Origin: Micromonospora echinofusca
GTDB lineage: Bacteria; Actinomycetota; Actinomycetes; Mycobacteriales; Micromonosporaceae
Length of the DNA: 64,000 bases
NCBI RefSeq assembly: GCF_900091445.1
Contig: NZ_LT607733.1
Coordinates: 3,426,501 to 3,490,500, forward strand
Direction: 5' to 3'
Made by a program: the position numbers and the translations under genes. Shown piece after piece: positions 50,979 through 60,457 of this stretch (its first letter is position 1; each line of letters starts with the position of its first letter). The notes under the pieces were generated by a model that had not been told where the DNA came from, did no database searches, and saw only the letters and a list, made by a program, of their open reading frames with translations.

Positions 50979-53270
50979 TCAGCGCGACGCGGAGCTGAGT
51001 CGCCGCCCCACCGAGGCGATCAACCGGTCCAGCTCCGAGCCGAACGGGTTGTCGTGCACCAGGTACGTCCAGGTCGCGCTCGGCCGCACCAGCTTCGCCT
51101 CGTCCGGCTCCCAGTCGTCGCCGAACTCCGTCTCCTCGAAGGTCTCGATGGTGCGCCGCTCGATCTCCGGGATGAGGTTGTTGAACGCCGGCACCGCCGC
51201 CCGGTGGAACTCGTCCAGCGGGTCGAGCCGGCCCAGGGCGCGCAGGTGCACGCCCTCGCGTACCTCGGAGAGCTCCGCGAGGTGCTCCGCCCAGAGCCGG
51301 TCGAGGTGGTAGAGGGCGATCGAGCGGGCGGCGCGGGCGAGCAGGTCCTCATCCATCTCGCCGGCCTTCTCGGGCACCCGGTCCAGCAGCATCAGCGCCG
51401 CCACGTCGCTGGTCAGCAGGCGTTCCCGGCGCTCCGCGAGCGCCTTGCGCTGCTGCTCGATCACGACGCTGTAGCGCCAGGTGTTGCGGTGGATCTCGTG
51501 GTTGACGCCCTCGGCGACCCGCTGGGCGTGCTCGACGGCGTACTCGACCTGGTCGTCGGTGACCAGGCCGTCGGCGTTCATCCGGGGCGAGGCGGGCACG
51601 GCGTCGCCGGCGTGCCGGACGACCAGGTCGTCCTCCAGGCTGACGAAGAAGACCGAGCCGCCCGGGTCGCCCTGCCGCCCGGCCCGGCCGCGCAGTTGGT
51701 CGTCGACGCGCCGGCTGTCGTGCCGGCCGCTGCCGATCACGTAGAGGCCGCCCAGCTCGGCGACCCGGCCCCGGTCGGCCTGGTCGCTGCCGCCGAGCCG
51801 GATGTCGACGCCCCGGCCGGCCATCTGGGTGGAGACGGTCACCGCGCCGTACGCGCCGGCCTCGGCGATGATCGCCGCCTCCTCGTCGTCGTTCTTCGCG
51901 TTGAGCACCACGCACGGCACCCCGGCGGCGTTCAGGCCGGCGGCCAGCCCCTCGGACTCCTTCACGTCCAGGGTGCCGACGAGCACCGGCCGCCCGCGCT
52001 CGTGGTTGCGCTTGATCTCGTCGACCAGCGCCTCGTCCTTCTCCGCGCGGGTGGCGTAGATGCGGTCCGACTCGTCCTCGCGCACGCACGGGGTGTTCGG
52101 CGGGATCACCGCCACCTCGAGGCCGAAGAACTCGCGGAGCTGGTCGCCGACCAGCACCGCCGTGGCCGTCATGCCGCACACCTTCGGGTAGAGCGCGATG
52201 TAGGCCTGCACGGCGATGGTGCCGAGCACCTCGCCCTCAGCGGTGGCGTCGAGGCCCTCCTTGGCCTCCACGGCCGCCTGGAGCCCGTCGGGCCAGCGGC
52301 GGCGCTGGGCGACCCGGCCGCGCATCTCGTCGATCAGCTCGACGGAGCCGTCCCGGACGATGTAGTCGACGTCGCGGTGCAGCAGGGCGTGCGCGTGCAG
52401 CGCCACGTTCACGGCCGAGAGCTGCGCGACGTGCTCCTCGTCGTACAGGTCGATGCCGAGCTTGGCCTCGACGGCGGCCAGGCCGGCGGCGGTGAAGGCG
52501 ACGCTGCGGCCGTCCTCGGCCACCGTGTAGTGCTTGCCCTTGCGCAGGCCGCGCACCTGGGCGGCGGCGGCGTGCACCGGGTCCTGCTCGCTGGCGACCG
52601 AGCCGGCGAGGACCATCGGCACCCGGGCCTCGTCGATGAGGATCGAGTCGGCCTCGTCGACGATCGCGGTGCGCAGCGGCGGCTGCACCCGGTCCTCCAC
52701 GTCGGTGACGAGCTGGTCGCGCAGGTAGTCGAAGCCGGCCTCGCTGACCGAGACGTACGTGACGTCGCAGGCGTACGCGTCGCGCCGCTCCTGCGGGGTG
52801 GAGGCCTCGTTGACCCAGCCGACCGTCAGGCCGAGCAGGGTGTAGACCGGCTCCATCCAGAGGGCGTCACGCCGGGCCAGGTAGTCGTTGACGGTGAGCA
52901 CGTGCACCGGGCCGTTGCCCAGCCGGACGTGCCCGTACGCGGCGATGGTCGCGGTGAGCGTCTTGCCCTCACCGGTGGCCATCTCGGCGACCTTGCCGGA
53001 GAGCAGCGCCATCGCGCCCAGCAGCTGCACGTCGTACGGCCGCTGGTCGAGGCCCCGGCGGGCGGCCTCGCGGCCGATCGCGCAGATCTCCTCGTAGTCC
53101 GTGGCCTTGCCGGCGGCCTCGGTCAGCTCGGCGTCGTCGAGCGCCGACAGCTCGTCCTCGCGCGCCTCGACGGCGGGCAGCAGCTTCTCCAACGGCCCCA
53201 GGTCGACCGTCGTCCCCGGGCGCTGGAGGAACCGGCGGAACCTGGTCTTCAAGCGTTGCGACACACCCAT
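50979..53270 (-). CDS. secA2: Accessory Sec ATPase SecA2
   Basis: 763-residue preprotein-translocase ATPase, shorter than housekeeping SecA (~900-950) and lacking the C-terminal zinc-binding tail. Motifs: Walker A MATGEGKTLTAT, TVNDYLARRDALWM, DEADSILIDEAR, MTATAVLVGDQLREF, STQMAGRGVDIRLGG and QLRGRAGRQGDPG. Actinobacterial SecA2 proteins export a limited set of substrates. ATG 53270 is preferred; TACCGT lies eight bases upstream, so it may be leaderless; a TTG three codons earlier is possible. No secY2 or accessory gene is adjacent. Confidence 0.93.
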   Translation of the reverse strand: MGVSQRLKTRFRRFLQRPGTTVDLGPLEKLLPAVEAREDELSALDDAELTEAAGKATDYEEICAIGREAARRGLDQRPYDVQLLGAMALLSGKVAEMATGEGKTLTATIAAYGHVRLGNGPVHVLTVNDYLARRDALWMEPVYTLLGLTVGWVNEASTPQERRDAYACDVTYVSVSEAGFDYLRDQLVTDVEDRVQPPLRTAIVDEADSILIDEARVPMVLAGSVASEQDPVHAAAAQVRGLRKGKHYTVAEDGRSVAFTAAGLAAVEAKLGIDLYDEEHVAQLSAVNVALHAHALLHRDVDYIVRDGSVELIDEMRGRVAQRRRWPDGLQAAVEAKEGLDATAEGEVLGTIAVQAYIALYPKVCGMTATAVLVGDQLREFFGLEVAVIPPNTPCVREDESDRIYATRAEKDEALVDEIKRNHERGRPVLVGTLDVKESEGLAAGLNAAGVPCVVLNAKNDDEEAAIIAEAGAYGAVTVSTQMAGRGVDIRLGGSDQADRGRVAELGGLYVIGSGRHDSRRVDDQLRGRAGRQGDPGGSVFFVSLEDDLVVRHAGDAVPASPRMNADGLVTDDQVEYAVEHAQRVAEGVNHEIHRNTWRYSVVIEQQRKALAERRERLLTSDVAALMLLDRVPEKAGEMDEDLLARAARSIALYHLDRLWAEHLAELSEVREGVHLRALGRLDPLDEFHRAAVPAFNNLIPEIERRTIETFEETEFGDDWEPDEAKLVRPSATWTYLVHDNPFGSELDRLIASVGRRLSSASR

Positions 53271-53278
53271 GAGCGGCA

Positions 53279-53284
53279 ACGGTA
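53279..53284 (-). promoter_or_regulatory. -10 box of secA2
   Basis: TACCGT eight bases upstream of the ATG at 53270. Confidence 0.4.
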
Positions 53285-53367
53285 CGCGACCGGGGCCGGT
53301 GTTGGCGGCCCGCCCGGCGCGCCGCCGCGCGGGTGTCGTCGCCGGGCGGATCGCGGGCGTGGACCGC

Positions 53368-55182
53368 TCAGCTCACCAGGAGCTGGTGGGTGGCCAGCTC
53401 ACGGTAGAGCGGGCTGGTCCCGGTCAGCTCGTCGTGGGTGCCGGTGGCCGCCACCCGACCGCCGTCGAGCACCACGATCTGGTCGGCGTCGACGACGGTG
53501 GAGAGGCGGTGCGCCACGATCAGCAGGGTGCGCCGGGCGGCCACCGCGTCGATGGCCCGGCGCAGCGCGGCCTCGTTGCGGGCGTCGAGGTTGCTGGTCG
53601 GCTCGTCGAGCAGCAGCACCGGCGGCCCGGCCAGCAGGGCGCGGGCGATCGCCAGCCGCTGCCGCTCGCCGCCCGAGAGCAGCACCCCGCCCTCGCCCAC
53701 CTGCACGTCCAGCCCCTCGGGGGCGCGCTCGGCCAGGTGGCCGAGGTTGACCTCGTCGAGCACCGCACGCAGCCGGGCCTCGGTGGCCTCCGGCGCGCTG
53801 ATCAGGAGGTTCTCCCGCAGCGTGCCGGCCAGCACCGGCGCGGACTGCTCGACGTAGCCGATCCGGGCGCGCAGCGCGTCGCGGGGCAGGTCCCGCACGT
53901 CGACCCCGTCGATGCGTAGCGCGCCCTCGGTGACCTCGTAGAAGCGCTCGACCAGCGCCAGCAGCGTCGACTTCCCGGCGCCCGACGGGCCGACCAGGGC
54001 GGTGCGGGTGCCGGCCGGCACGGTGAAGCTCACCTCGCGCAGCACCGGCGGGCCGCCGGGGTAACCGAAGCCCACCCGGTCGAACTCGACGGACGCCGGG
54101 GCCCCGCCGGTCGCCGCCGTGGCCGGAGCGCGCGCCGGCCGGTCGGCCGCCCCCTCCACGGGCACGGCGAGCACCTCCTCGATCCGCTGGAGCGCGCCGA
54201 GGCCGGTCTGCAACTGGGTGTAGGCGTGCACCGCCTGCCCGAGCGGGAGGACCAGGAAGAACAGGAACATGATGAAGGCGACGAGGTCGCCGACGGTGAT
54301 GGCGCCCGCCGCCACCCGCGCCCCGCCCACCCCGAGGACCAGCAGGAACGCCCCCTGGATGGTGACGCCGCTGGCCGGGCCGACAAACGCCTGCACGCGG
54401 GCCACCCGCAGCCCCGCCGCGTACGCCTGGGCGGCGCTCACGCCGATCGCGTCGGCCTCGCGCCGCTCGGCCCGGGCCGCGCGGATCGTGCGGGCGGCGG
54501 AGATGGCCCGCTCCACCGCCGAGGTCATCTCGCCGATGCGTTCCTGGGCGGCCCGGGCCAGCCCGCGCACCCGGTGGGCGAAGGCGACGGCGATGGCGAT
54601 GCCGGCGGCCACCCCGAGCAGGGTCACCCCGAACAGCACCGGGTCGAGCAGGACCATCGCGCCGGCCGCGCCGAGCACCATCACGGCGCCGGTGACCACC
54701 TCGAACAGGCCGGAGGTGACCACGGCGCGCAGCAGGGTGGTGTCCGAGCCGACCCGGGAGAGCAGGTCGCCCGTGCGGCGGCGGTCGTACTCGGCGATCG
54801 GCAGTCGCAGCAGGTGCCCCGCCAGCCGCCGCCGGGTGCCGAGCACGACCCCCTCGGCGGTGCGTTGCAGCAGGTAGTCCCGCACGCCGCCGAGCGCCGC
54901 ACCGACCAGCACGAGGGCGACCAGCGCCGCGACCAGCCCGGCGACGGGCCGGCTGGCGGAGAGCCCGTCGAGCACCGAACGGGTGAGCAGCGGCTGGGCC
55001 AGCGACGCCGCCGCGCCGGCCAGCGACAGCGCGCCCACCACGGCCAGGGTGCCGCGGTGGGCGCGCAGGTAGGGCAGGAGGGCGGCGAGGCCGACCCGCC
55101 GGTCGGCTCCGCCCCCGCCGGGACCGCCGGGGGCGGCCGGGACGGAGTCGTCGGCGGTCAGGACGGCGGCGTCGGCGGTCAT
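53368..55182 (-). CDS. ABC exporter, fused membrane and ATPase domains
   Basis: 604-residue homodimeric-type ABC transporter. Residues ~40-330 contain six transmembrane helices (LAVVGALSLAGAAASLAQPL; PVAGLVAALVALVLVGAAL; VVTGAVMVLGAAGAMVLL and others); ~360-600 are the nucleotide-binding domain with Walker A GPSGAGKST, Q-loop GYVEQSAPVLAG, signature LLSGGERQRLAIARAL, Walker B PVLLLDEPTSNLD and H-loop IVAHRLS. The start of 40 residues is low in complexity (Gly/Ala/Asp). Probably a lipid, peptide or drug exporter. ATG 55182 follows TACCGT by seven bases (leaderless). Confidence 0.92.
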   Translation of the reverse strand: MTADAAVLTADDSVPAAPGGPGGGGADRRVGLAALLPYLRAHRGTLAVVGALSLAGAAASLAQPLLTRSVLDGLSASRPVAGLVAALVALVLVGAALGGVRDYLLQRTAEGVVLGTRRRLAGHLLRLPIAEYDRRRTGDLLSRVGSDTTLLRAVVTSGLFEVVTGAVMVLGAAGAMVLLDPVLFGVTLLGVAAGIAIAVAFAHRVRGLARAAQERIGEMTSAVERAISAARTIRAARAERREADAIGVSAAQAYAAGLRVARVQAFVGPASGVTIQGAFLLVLGVGGARVAAGAITVGDLVAFIMFLFFLVLPLGQAVHAYTQLQTGLGALQRIEEVLAVPVEGAADRPARAPATAATGGAPASVEFDRVGFGYPGGPPVLREVSFTVPAGTRTALVGPSGAGKSTLLALVERFYEVTEGALRIDGVDVRDLPRDALRARIGYVEQSAPVLAGTLRENLLISAPEATEARLRAVLDEVNLGHLAERAPEGLDVQVGEGGVLLSGGERQRLAIARALLAGPPVLLLDEPTSNLDARNEAALRRAIDAVAARRTLLIVAHRLSTVVDADQIVVLDGGRVAATGTHDELTGTSPLYRELATHQLLVS

Positions 55183-55189
55183 GGCTGGA

Positions 55190-55195
55190 ACGGTA
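55190..55195 (-). promoter_or_regulatory. -10 box of the leaderless ABC exporter gene
   Basis: TACCGT seven bases before the ATG at 55182. Confidence 0.5.
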
Positions 55196-55231
55196 TCCGC
55201 CCGCGCCACCCGCCCGGACCGTACGCGCGCC

Positions 55232-56320
55232 TCAGGCGGTCAGCACCACCTGGAGCTCCTGGCGGCGCCGCTCGGCGAGGTCGGTCAGCAGTGTCGGCGC
55301 CTCCTCGAACGGCACCACCGCCGAGACCAGGTGCTTGCGGATGACGTCCCCGTACGCGCGCAGCAGGTCGATCGTCTCGGCGGAGAGGCGCTCCCGGTCC
55401 CAGGTCGGGGCGAGCCCGCGCGGCACCCGGCCGATCTGCGCGCAGCGCAGCGACAGTCCGTTGTGGTGGAACTCCTCACCGAACCGGACCGCGTCCGCGC
55501 CGGCCTGGTAGAAGGCCAGGTCGACCACCGTGCCCTGGGGACGCAGCAGGCGCAGCGCGAGCTGCAACGCCCAGGCCTGGCCCCGGCACTGGAACACCAG
55601 GTCGGCGCCCCGGTCGCCGGGCCCGTGCGCCCAGCGGGTCTTGAGCACCACCGCCGGGTCGTCCGCCTCCGGGTCGAGGGTCTCCAGGCCCAACGCCTCG
55701 GCGACGGCCCGCCGCTGCGGGGTCGGGTCGAGCACCACCACCGAGGCGGCCCCGTGCCGCTTGGCGAACAGGGCGGTGAGCAGGGCCACCACCCCGCTGC
55801 CGACGACCGCGACCCGCCGGCCCCGTACCCCGTCGCCCAGCGAGCGCACGTCCGCGCCGTGCAGGTCGGCGGCGGCGTGCAGCACGCCGTTGGCGCAGAT
55901 CGGCCCCATGTGCGCGACGTAGACGCCGAGCAGCGGGTCGAGGTCCTCGGGCAGCGGCACGAACCGCTCGGCGACCGCGTCGGCGACCCAGCCGGTGCGG
56001 TGGCCGTACGTCATCGCGCCGACGGTGCCCACGGCGACGGCCGGCGTGCGGCTCTCCACCACCCGACCGACCTGCATGTAGCCCAGCCGGGTCACCGGGT
56101 ACGGCGTGCTGGCGGCACCCGGCTGGAAGAGCCCGAGGTCGGCGTTCCAGGTGACGTTCAGGTAGGGGTTGGTGCCCTTGACGTAGCTGAGTTCGGTGCC
56201 GGCCGACACGCCGCTGAACAGCGTCTCGACCCGGAACGTGCCGTCGGTCAGCTCGGCGGCGTCCTGCTCGACCAGCTCGACCCGGCCCGGGCCGCTGACC
56301 ACCACCACGCGGTCACGCAT
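55232..56320 (-). CDS. Zinc-type MDR dehydrogenase, second gene of a sugar-oxidoreductase pair
   Basis: 362-residue medium-chain dehydrogenase with an N-terminal GroES-like domain (VSAGTELSYVKGTNPYLN) and a Rossmann domain with VAVVGSGVVALLTALFAKRH and VVVLDPTPQRRAVAEALG. The usual catalytic-zinc Cys near residue 40 (GxCGTD) is replaced by VSAGTEL, as in sub-families acting on sugar-like or bacteriochlorophyllide-type substrates. ATG 56320 overlaps the end of the Gfo/Idh gene by eight bases, so both act in one pathway, possibly inositol- or sugar-alcohol oxidation. Confidence 0.85.
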   Translation of the reverse strand: MRDRVVVVSGPGRVELVEQDAAELTDGTFRVETLFSGVSAGTELSYVKGTNPYLNVTWNADLGLFQPGAASTPYPVTRLGYMQVGRVVESRTPAVAVGTVGAMTYGHRTGWVADAVAERFVPLPEDLDPLLGVYVAHMGPICANGVLHAAADLHGADVRSLGDGVRGRRVAVVGSGVVALLTALFAKRHGAASVVVLDPTPQRRAVAEALGLETLDPEADDPAVVLKTRWAHGPGDRGADLVFQCRGQAWALQLALRLLRPQGTVVDLAFYQAGADAVRFGEEFHHNGLSLRCAQIGRVPRGLAPTWDRERLSAETIDLLRAYGDVIRKHLVSAVVPFEEAPTLLTDLAERRRQELQVVLTA

Positions 56321-57320
56321 CGACGGTCACCCCCGTAGCCAGCGGCGCGGCGGCGGGCGTGTCCAGGCGTACGGGCCGGCCGGTGCGGGCGGAGTCGGCG
56401 ACCGCGAGGGCGAGCCGCTGGGTGCCGAGGGCCTCGGCGTACGGGACGCGCACGTCGTCGCCGACGCCCCGGACGGCGTCGACGAAGGCCCGGTCCACGG
56501 CCACCCGGGCGGCCTCCGGGTCGGCGTCGAAGCGGCGTTCCCCGTCGGCGTCGCGCACGACCAGCCCGTCCTCGCTCAGCGACAGGGCCAGCCCGTCGGC
56601 GAGGATCTCCAGCCCGGCGCGGTGCTTCCAGCCGAGCACGCAGGCGGCGGTGAGCGTGCCGACCGCGCCGCCGGCGAAGCGCAGCGTCGCGGTGGTCACC
56701 GAGTCGATGTCGGCGCCGTCGACCGGCGGCGGGGTGCCGTCGCCGTACGCGGTGACCTCGGTGGCCTCGCCGACCAGGCACCGGATGAGGTCCAGCACGT
56801 GGGCGGCCTGCTCGACCACCGGGCCGCCGGAACGCTCGCGCGACGACCACCAGGCCACCGGGGGCACCTTGTCCCACCACGCGCCGGCGACCATCCGCAC
56901 CGGACGGTCGCCGAGCAGCTCCCGGGCCTGCTGCACCACCGGCAGGTAGCGCCAGTGGTGCCCCACGCCGGTGAGCAGCCCGCGCCGGGCCACCAGGTCG
57001 GCGACGCGCTCGGCGGTGGCCAGGTCGACGGCGACCGGCTTCTCCACGAACATCGGCACCCCGGCCGCGACGACCGCCTCCTCGGCCGGCCCGTGGGCGA
57101 ACGGCGGCACGCAGACGTAGACCGCGTCCGGGCCGGCGGCCAGCAGCTCGTCGACGTCGCCGAAGGTGCGGGCGTCGTGCGCCCGCGCCAGCTCCGCCGC
57201 CGCCTGCGGCACCACGTCGGTCACCCCGATCAGCTCCACGTCGGCGAAGCCGCCCAACACCCTGGCGTGGCGTTGCGCCACCCCGCCGGCCCCGACCAGT
57301 CCCACCCGGCACGTGCGCAT
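56313..57320 (-). CDS. Gfo/Idh/MocA-family oxidoreductase
   Basis: 335-residue NAD(P)-dependent sugar dehydrogenase. N-terminal Rossmann motif RVGLVGAGGVAQRHARVL, cofactor motif FVEKPVAVDLATAER (EKP), then the alpha/beta C-terminal domain with HHWRYLPVV and EQAAHVLDLIRCLVG (H-x-x-D-like). Substrate unknown. ATG 57320 has AAGGGGC five bases upstream; an ATG-like start 24 codons earlier lacks this. First gene of the operon with the MDR dehydrogenase, divergent from gpgS. Confidence 0.9.
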   Translation of the reverse strand: MRTCRVGLVGAGGVAQRHARVLGGFADVELIGVTDVVPQAAAELARAHDARTFGDVDELLAAGPDAVYVCVPPFAHGPAEEAVVAAGVPMFVEKPVAVDLATAERVADLVARRGLLTGVGHHWRYLPVVQQARELLGDRPVRMVAGAWWDKVPPVAWWSSRERSGGPVVEQAAHVLDLIRCLVGEATEVTAYGDGTPPPVDGADIDSVTTATLRFAGGAVGTLTAACVLGWKHRAGLEILADGLALSLSEDGLVVRDADGERRFDADPEAARVAVDRAFVDAVRGVGDDVRVPYAEALGTQRLALAVADSARTGRPVRLDTPAAAPLATGVTVDA

Positions 57321-57468
57321 GTAAAGCCCCTTCGCCACAGTTTCGCGTTCGACGACTGCACTCCCCCCGCGTGCGCGCAACCAAACGTTCACCAGGGCGG
57401 AACCCGGTCACGTCACCGTCGTGATCAAGCTGTTAGGCATGCTGCGGGTTAGCGCGAGTGCGGTAGTG

Positions 57469-57491
57469 GGAAAAACAGGGAAGGTTTTTCC
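57469..57491 (+). promoter_or_regulatory. Leader hairpin before gpgS
   Basis: GGAAAAAC-AGGGAAG-GTTTTTCC, a perfect 8-bp A/T-containing stem 15 bases before the GTG start. It could affect gpgS translation or be an operator. Confidence 0.4.
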
Positions 57492-57505
57492 GCCACGATC
57501 TGGGG

Positions 57506-58528
57506 GTGCCTGTGCGGAATACGGAAACTATGGTGTCGCCGGTGGTGGAGGCCTGGGCCACCTACCGCACGACGTCGGCGGGGGACTGGCCGGCGCGGCG
57601 CCTGGTGCGCGCCAAGGGCGACAGCCGGGTCAGCGTGGTGCTGCCGGCCCGCAACGAGGAGGCGACGGTCGGCGCGATCGTGTCGACCATCCGGGAGCAC
57701 CTGATGGAGCGGGTGGCCCTGATCGACGAGCTGATCGTGGTGGACTCCCGGTCGACCGACCGCACCGCCAAGGTGGCGCGTGCCGCCGGCGCGGAGGTGG
57801 TCAGCCAGGACGCGATGACCCGGGGCCTGCCGCGGCTCACCGGCAAGGGGGACGCGCTCTGGGCGGGGCTGGCGGCGGCCGAGGGCGACGTGGTGGCGTT
57901 CATCGACGCCGACCTGCGTGAGTTCCGGCCGCACTTCGTGACGGGGCTGATCGGTCCCCTGCTGACCGATCCCTCGGTCGACTTCGTGAAGGGCTTCTAC
58001 CACCGCCCCCTGGTCGGGGCGTCGAGCGTGGAGGCCGACGGCGGCGGGCGGGTGACGGAGCTGATGGCCCGGCCGATGCTGAACCTGTTCTGGCCCGAGC
58101 TGGCGGGCTTCGTGCAGCCCCTCGCCGGTGAGTACGCGGGCCGCCGGGAGGTCCTGGAGCGGGTGCCGTTCGTCTCCGGCTACGGGGTCGAGACGGCGAT
58201 GCTCATCGACCTGCTCGAGCTGGTCGGGTTGGACGCGCTGGCCCAGGTGGACCTGGGCGAGCGCAAGCACCGCCACCAGGACACCGCCGCGCTGGGCCGG
58301 ATGTCGGCCCAGATCATGCTCACCGCCTGGTCGCGGCTGCAGCGGCGCGGCTGGGCGGCGCCCGGGGCGATGCCCGCCGCCCTGCTGACCCAGTTCCGGC
58401 GCGGCGGCTCCGACGCCCTGCCGAACCTGGACCGGGAGATCGTCGTCAGCGACGTCTCCGTCGAGGAACGGCCGCCCCTGGCCGAGCTACGGCACCGCAT
58501 CCCCCGCCGACGGGTCGCCGCGGCGTGA
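57506..58528 (+). CDS. gpgS: Glucosyl-3-phosphoglycerate synthase
   Basis: 340-residue GT81 glycosyltransferase making glucosyl-3-phosphoglycerate from UDP-/ADP-glucose and 3-phosphoglycerate, the first step to glucosylglycerate or methylglucose lipopolysaccharide. Close by eye to M. tuberculosis Rv1208: VSVVLPARNEEATVGAIV, ELIVVDSRSTDRTA, GKGDALWAGL, FIDADLREF (metal-binding D-x-D), FVKGFYHRPL and GGGRVTELMARP, PLAGEYAGRRE, GYGVETAMLID. Start is uncertain between GTG 57506, GTG 57512 and ATG 57530; GTG 57506 has a GGGG stretch only. Followed 73 bases later by a second glycosyltransferase gene. Confidence 0.9.
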   Translation: MPVRNTETMVSPVVEAWATYRTTSAGDWPARRLVRAKGDSRVSVVLPARNEEATVGAIVSTIREHLMERVALIDELIVVDSRSTDRTAKVARAAGAEVVSQDAMTRGLPRLTGKGDALWAGLAAAEGDVVAFIDADLREFRPHFVTGLIGPLLTDPSVDFVKGFYHRPLVGASSVEADGGGRVTELMARPMLNLFWPELAGFVQPLAGEYAGRREVLERVPFVSGYGVETAMLIDLLELVGLDALAQVDLGERKHRHQDTAALGRMSAQIMLTAWSRLQRRGWAAPGAMPAALLTQFRRGGSDALPNLDREIVVSDVSVEERPPLAELRHRIPRRRVAAA

Positions 58529-58601
58529 GCACGCGACCTCTTGTGACCCCGAACGACCGGGCGCGGACGGCCGAGGGCCCCGCCGAGGGAAGGAATCCCG
58601 C

Positions 58602-59759
58602 ATGAGCCTCACCGTCCTGATGAACGCCGGTCCGTGGCTGTCCGTGCCGCCGCCCGGCTACGGCGGCATCGAGAACGTCATCGCGACGCTGGTGCCGGAG
58701 CTGCGCCGCCTCGGCGTACGGGTGGTACTCGCGTCGGTCGACAGCAGCACGCTGCCGGTCGACGAGAAGTTCTCCGTCTTCGCCGACGGGCAGTTCCCCG
58801 CCCTGCAACGGCCGTACAACCAGGTCTGCGGCATCTCGCAGGCGCACCTGAACGGGGTGGTGCGCGCGTTGCACTCGCGTGACGACATCGACCTGGTGCA
58901 CGACCACGTGGAGGCGGTCGGCCTGGCCACGCTCGCCGCGATGGGCCCGGACGCCCCGCCGGTGCTGCACACCCTGCACTGGGACCTGGCCAAGCACCCG
59001 GCGCTCTACGGCAACCTCGACGGCGGCGACCGGGTCCGGGTCAACGGGGTCTCCGCCTCGCAGCTGGCCCGCGCGCCCCGGGCGTTGCAGGAGCACTCGG
59101 TGGGCCACGTGCACCTGTCCACCCCGCTCGCCGTCGACGCGGACCGTCGGCCCCGGGCCGACAAGGGCGACTATCTGATCATCCTGGGCCGGATCAACCC
59201 GGGCAAGGGCCAGGACGTGGGCGCGCGTCTCGCCCGGCAGGTGGGGGTGCCGCTGGTGCTCGCCGGGCCCGTCGGCCCGTACCACCGGCCGGAGGACCTG
59301 GCTGCGGCCGGGGACGAGGCCCGGCAGAACCCGGACGTCCGGTTCTTCTACGACGAGGTGGCGCCGCACGTCGACGGCGACCTGGTCCGCTGGGTGGGCA
59401 CGGTGGCCGGGCAGGAGCGCGACGACCTGCTGGCCGGCGCCCGGGCCTCGCTGTTCCCGCTGCGCTGGGAGGAGCCGGGCGGCACGGCGGTGGTCGAGTC
59501 CCTGGCCCTGGGCACGCCCGTGGTCGCCACCGCCCGGGGCTGCCTGCCCGAGCTGATCGAGCACGGCCGCACCGGCCTGCTCACCACCGACGAGGAGGAA
59601 CTGGGCGACCTGCTGCTGGCCGCCAGCCTGCTCGACCCGGACGAGTGCCGGCGCGAGGCCGCCGTCCGCTTCACCCCCGCCGTGATGGCCGAGAAGTACG
59701 TCGGCCTCTACGAACTCCTCCGCCAGTCCGCCGCCGCCGGGCGCCTGCTGCCGGCCTGA
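58602..59759 (+). CDS. GT4-family glycosyltransferase
   Basis: 385-residue GT-B glycosyltransferase. N-terminal domain starts SLTVLMNAGPWLSVPPPGYG, GIENVIATLVPELRRLGVRV with DLVHDHVEAVGLATLAAMGP; the C-terminal domain has YLIILGRINPGKGQDVGARL, FPLRWEEPGGTAVVESLALG (E-x7-E donor-binding motif) and PVVATARGCLPELI. It follows gpgS in the same direction and may extend glucosylglycerate or act in a related glycan; that link is inference. ATG 58602 has a AGGGAAGGAAT stretch upstream. Confidence 0.9.
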   Translation: MSLTVLMNAGPWLSVPPPGYGGIENVIATLVPELRRLGVRVVLASVDSSTLPVDEKFSVFADGQFPALQRPYNQVCGISQAHLNGVVRALHSRDDIDLVHDHVEAVGLATLAAMGPDAPPVLHTLHWDLAKHPALYGNLDGGDRVRVNGVSASQLARAPRALQEHSVGHVHLSTPLAVDADRRPRADKGDYLIILGRINPGKGQDVGARLARQVGVPLVLAGPVGPYHRPEDLAAAGDEARQNPDVRFFYDEVAPHVDGDLVRWVGTVAGQERDDLLAGARASLFPLRWEEPGGTAVVESLALGTPVVATARGCLPELIEHGRTGLLTTDEEELGDLLLAASLLDPDECRREAAVRFTPAVMAEKYVGLYELLRQSAAAGRLLPA

Positions 59760-59775
59760 TCGTCCGTCCGCGCCC

Positions 59776-59810
59776 CGGGGCCGGGCCGCCGTCATGGTGG
59801 GCCGGCCCCG
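59776..59810 (+). terminator. Hairpin after the glycosyltransferase gene
   Basis: CGGGGCCGG / CCGGCCCCG, 9-bp arms with a 17-base loop, 16 bases past the stop. Confidence 0.45.
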
Positions 59811-59951
59811 TTGGCGTACGCGCCCGGGGACCGCGACGACGTTCGCCCCGTCGGCAGTCGGGGGCCGCCCGTCCCGGGGCGGGAGGTTTGGCGGCGCGCA
59901 CGGCGGGAAGGCGCGGTCCGCTCAGCTTTCCCGCACAGTGAGGAGACGGCG

Positions 59952-60416
59952 GTGACCGGTCCCATGGCGCGCTCGCGCGCCCGGCACAACCCGGCCGACG
60001 GCAAGGCTCCCGTCCGGCGGGCCGCCGCCGCCGTGGCGGTGGTCTTCCTCCTGGTCGGCGTCCTCGGCTTCGTACCGGGCATCACCAGCGACTTCGGCGA
60101 CCTGCGCTTCGCCGGGCACGACTCCGAGGCCAGGCTGCTCGGCCTGTTCCAGGTCTCGGTGCTGCACAACTTCGTCCACCTGCTCTTCGGGGTGGCCGGG
60201 CTGGTGCTGGCCCGCACCGTCGCGGGCGCGCGGACCTACCTGGTCGGCGGCGGCGCGATCTACCTGGTGCTCTGGCTCTACGGCCTGGTGATCGACCACG
60301 ACAGCGGGGCCAACTTCATTCCGGTCAACAACGCCGACAACTGGCTGCACCTCTTCCTCGGCCTGGGCATGATCGCGCTGGGCGTCCTGACCACCCGGGG
60401 CCGAGCCACCCGGTGA
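59952..60416 (+). CDS. DUF4383 membrane protein
   Basis: 154-residue protein with four hydrophobic helices and the DUF4383 core (LLGLFQVSVLHNFVHLLFGV, GAIYLVLWLYGLVIDHDSGA, NFIPVNNADNWLHLFLGLGM). Conserved His and Asn-Asp residues line the helices. Common in actinobacteria near stress genes; function unknown. GTG 59952 has AGGAG seven bases upstream; an in-frame ATG five codons later is possible. Confidence 0.9.
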   Translation: MTGPMARSRARHNPADGKAPVRRAAAAVAVVFLLVGVLGFVPGITSDFGDLRFAGHDSEARLLGLFQVSVLHNFVHLLFGVAGLVLARTVAGARTYLVGGGAIYLVLWLYGLVIDHDSGANFIPVNNADNWLHLFLGLGMIALGVLTTRGRATR

Positions 60417-60457
60417 CGCAGCGTCGACGGCCGGGGCCCGCCGCCCCGGCCAGGCCG

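Noticed and set aside
49341..53750. Plus-strand open frame of about 1469 codons across DUF2231, ANTAR and secA2
   Set aside because: Antisense shadow with low-complexity composition; the minus-strand genes carry complete motif sets.
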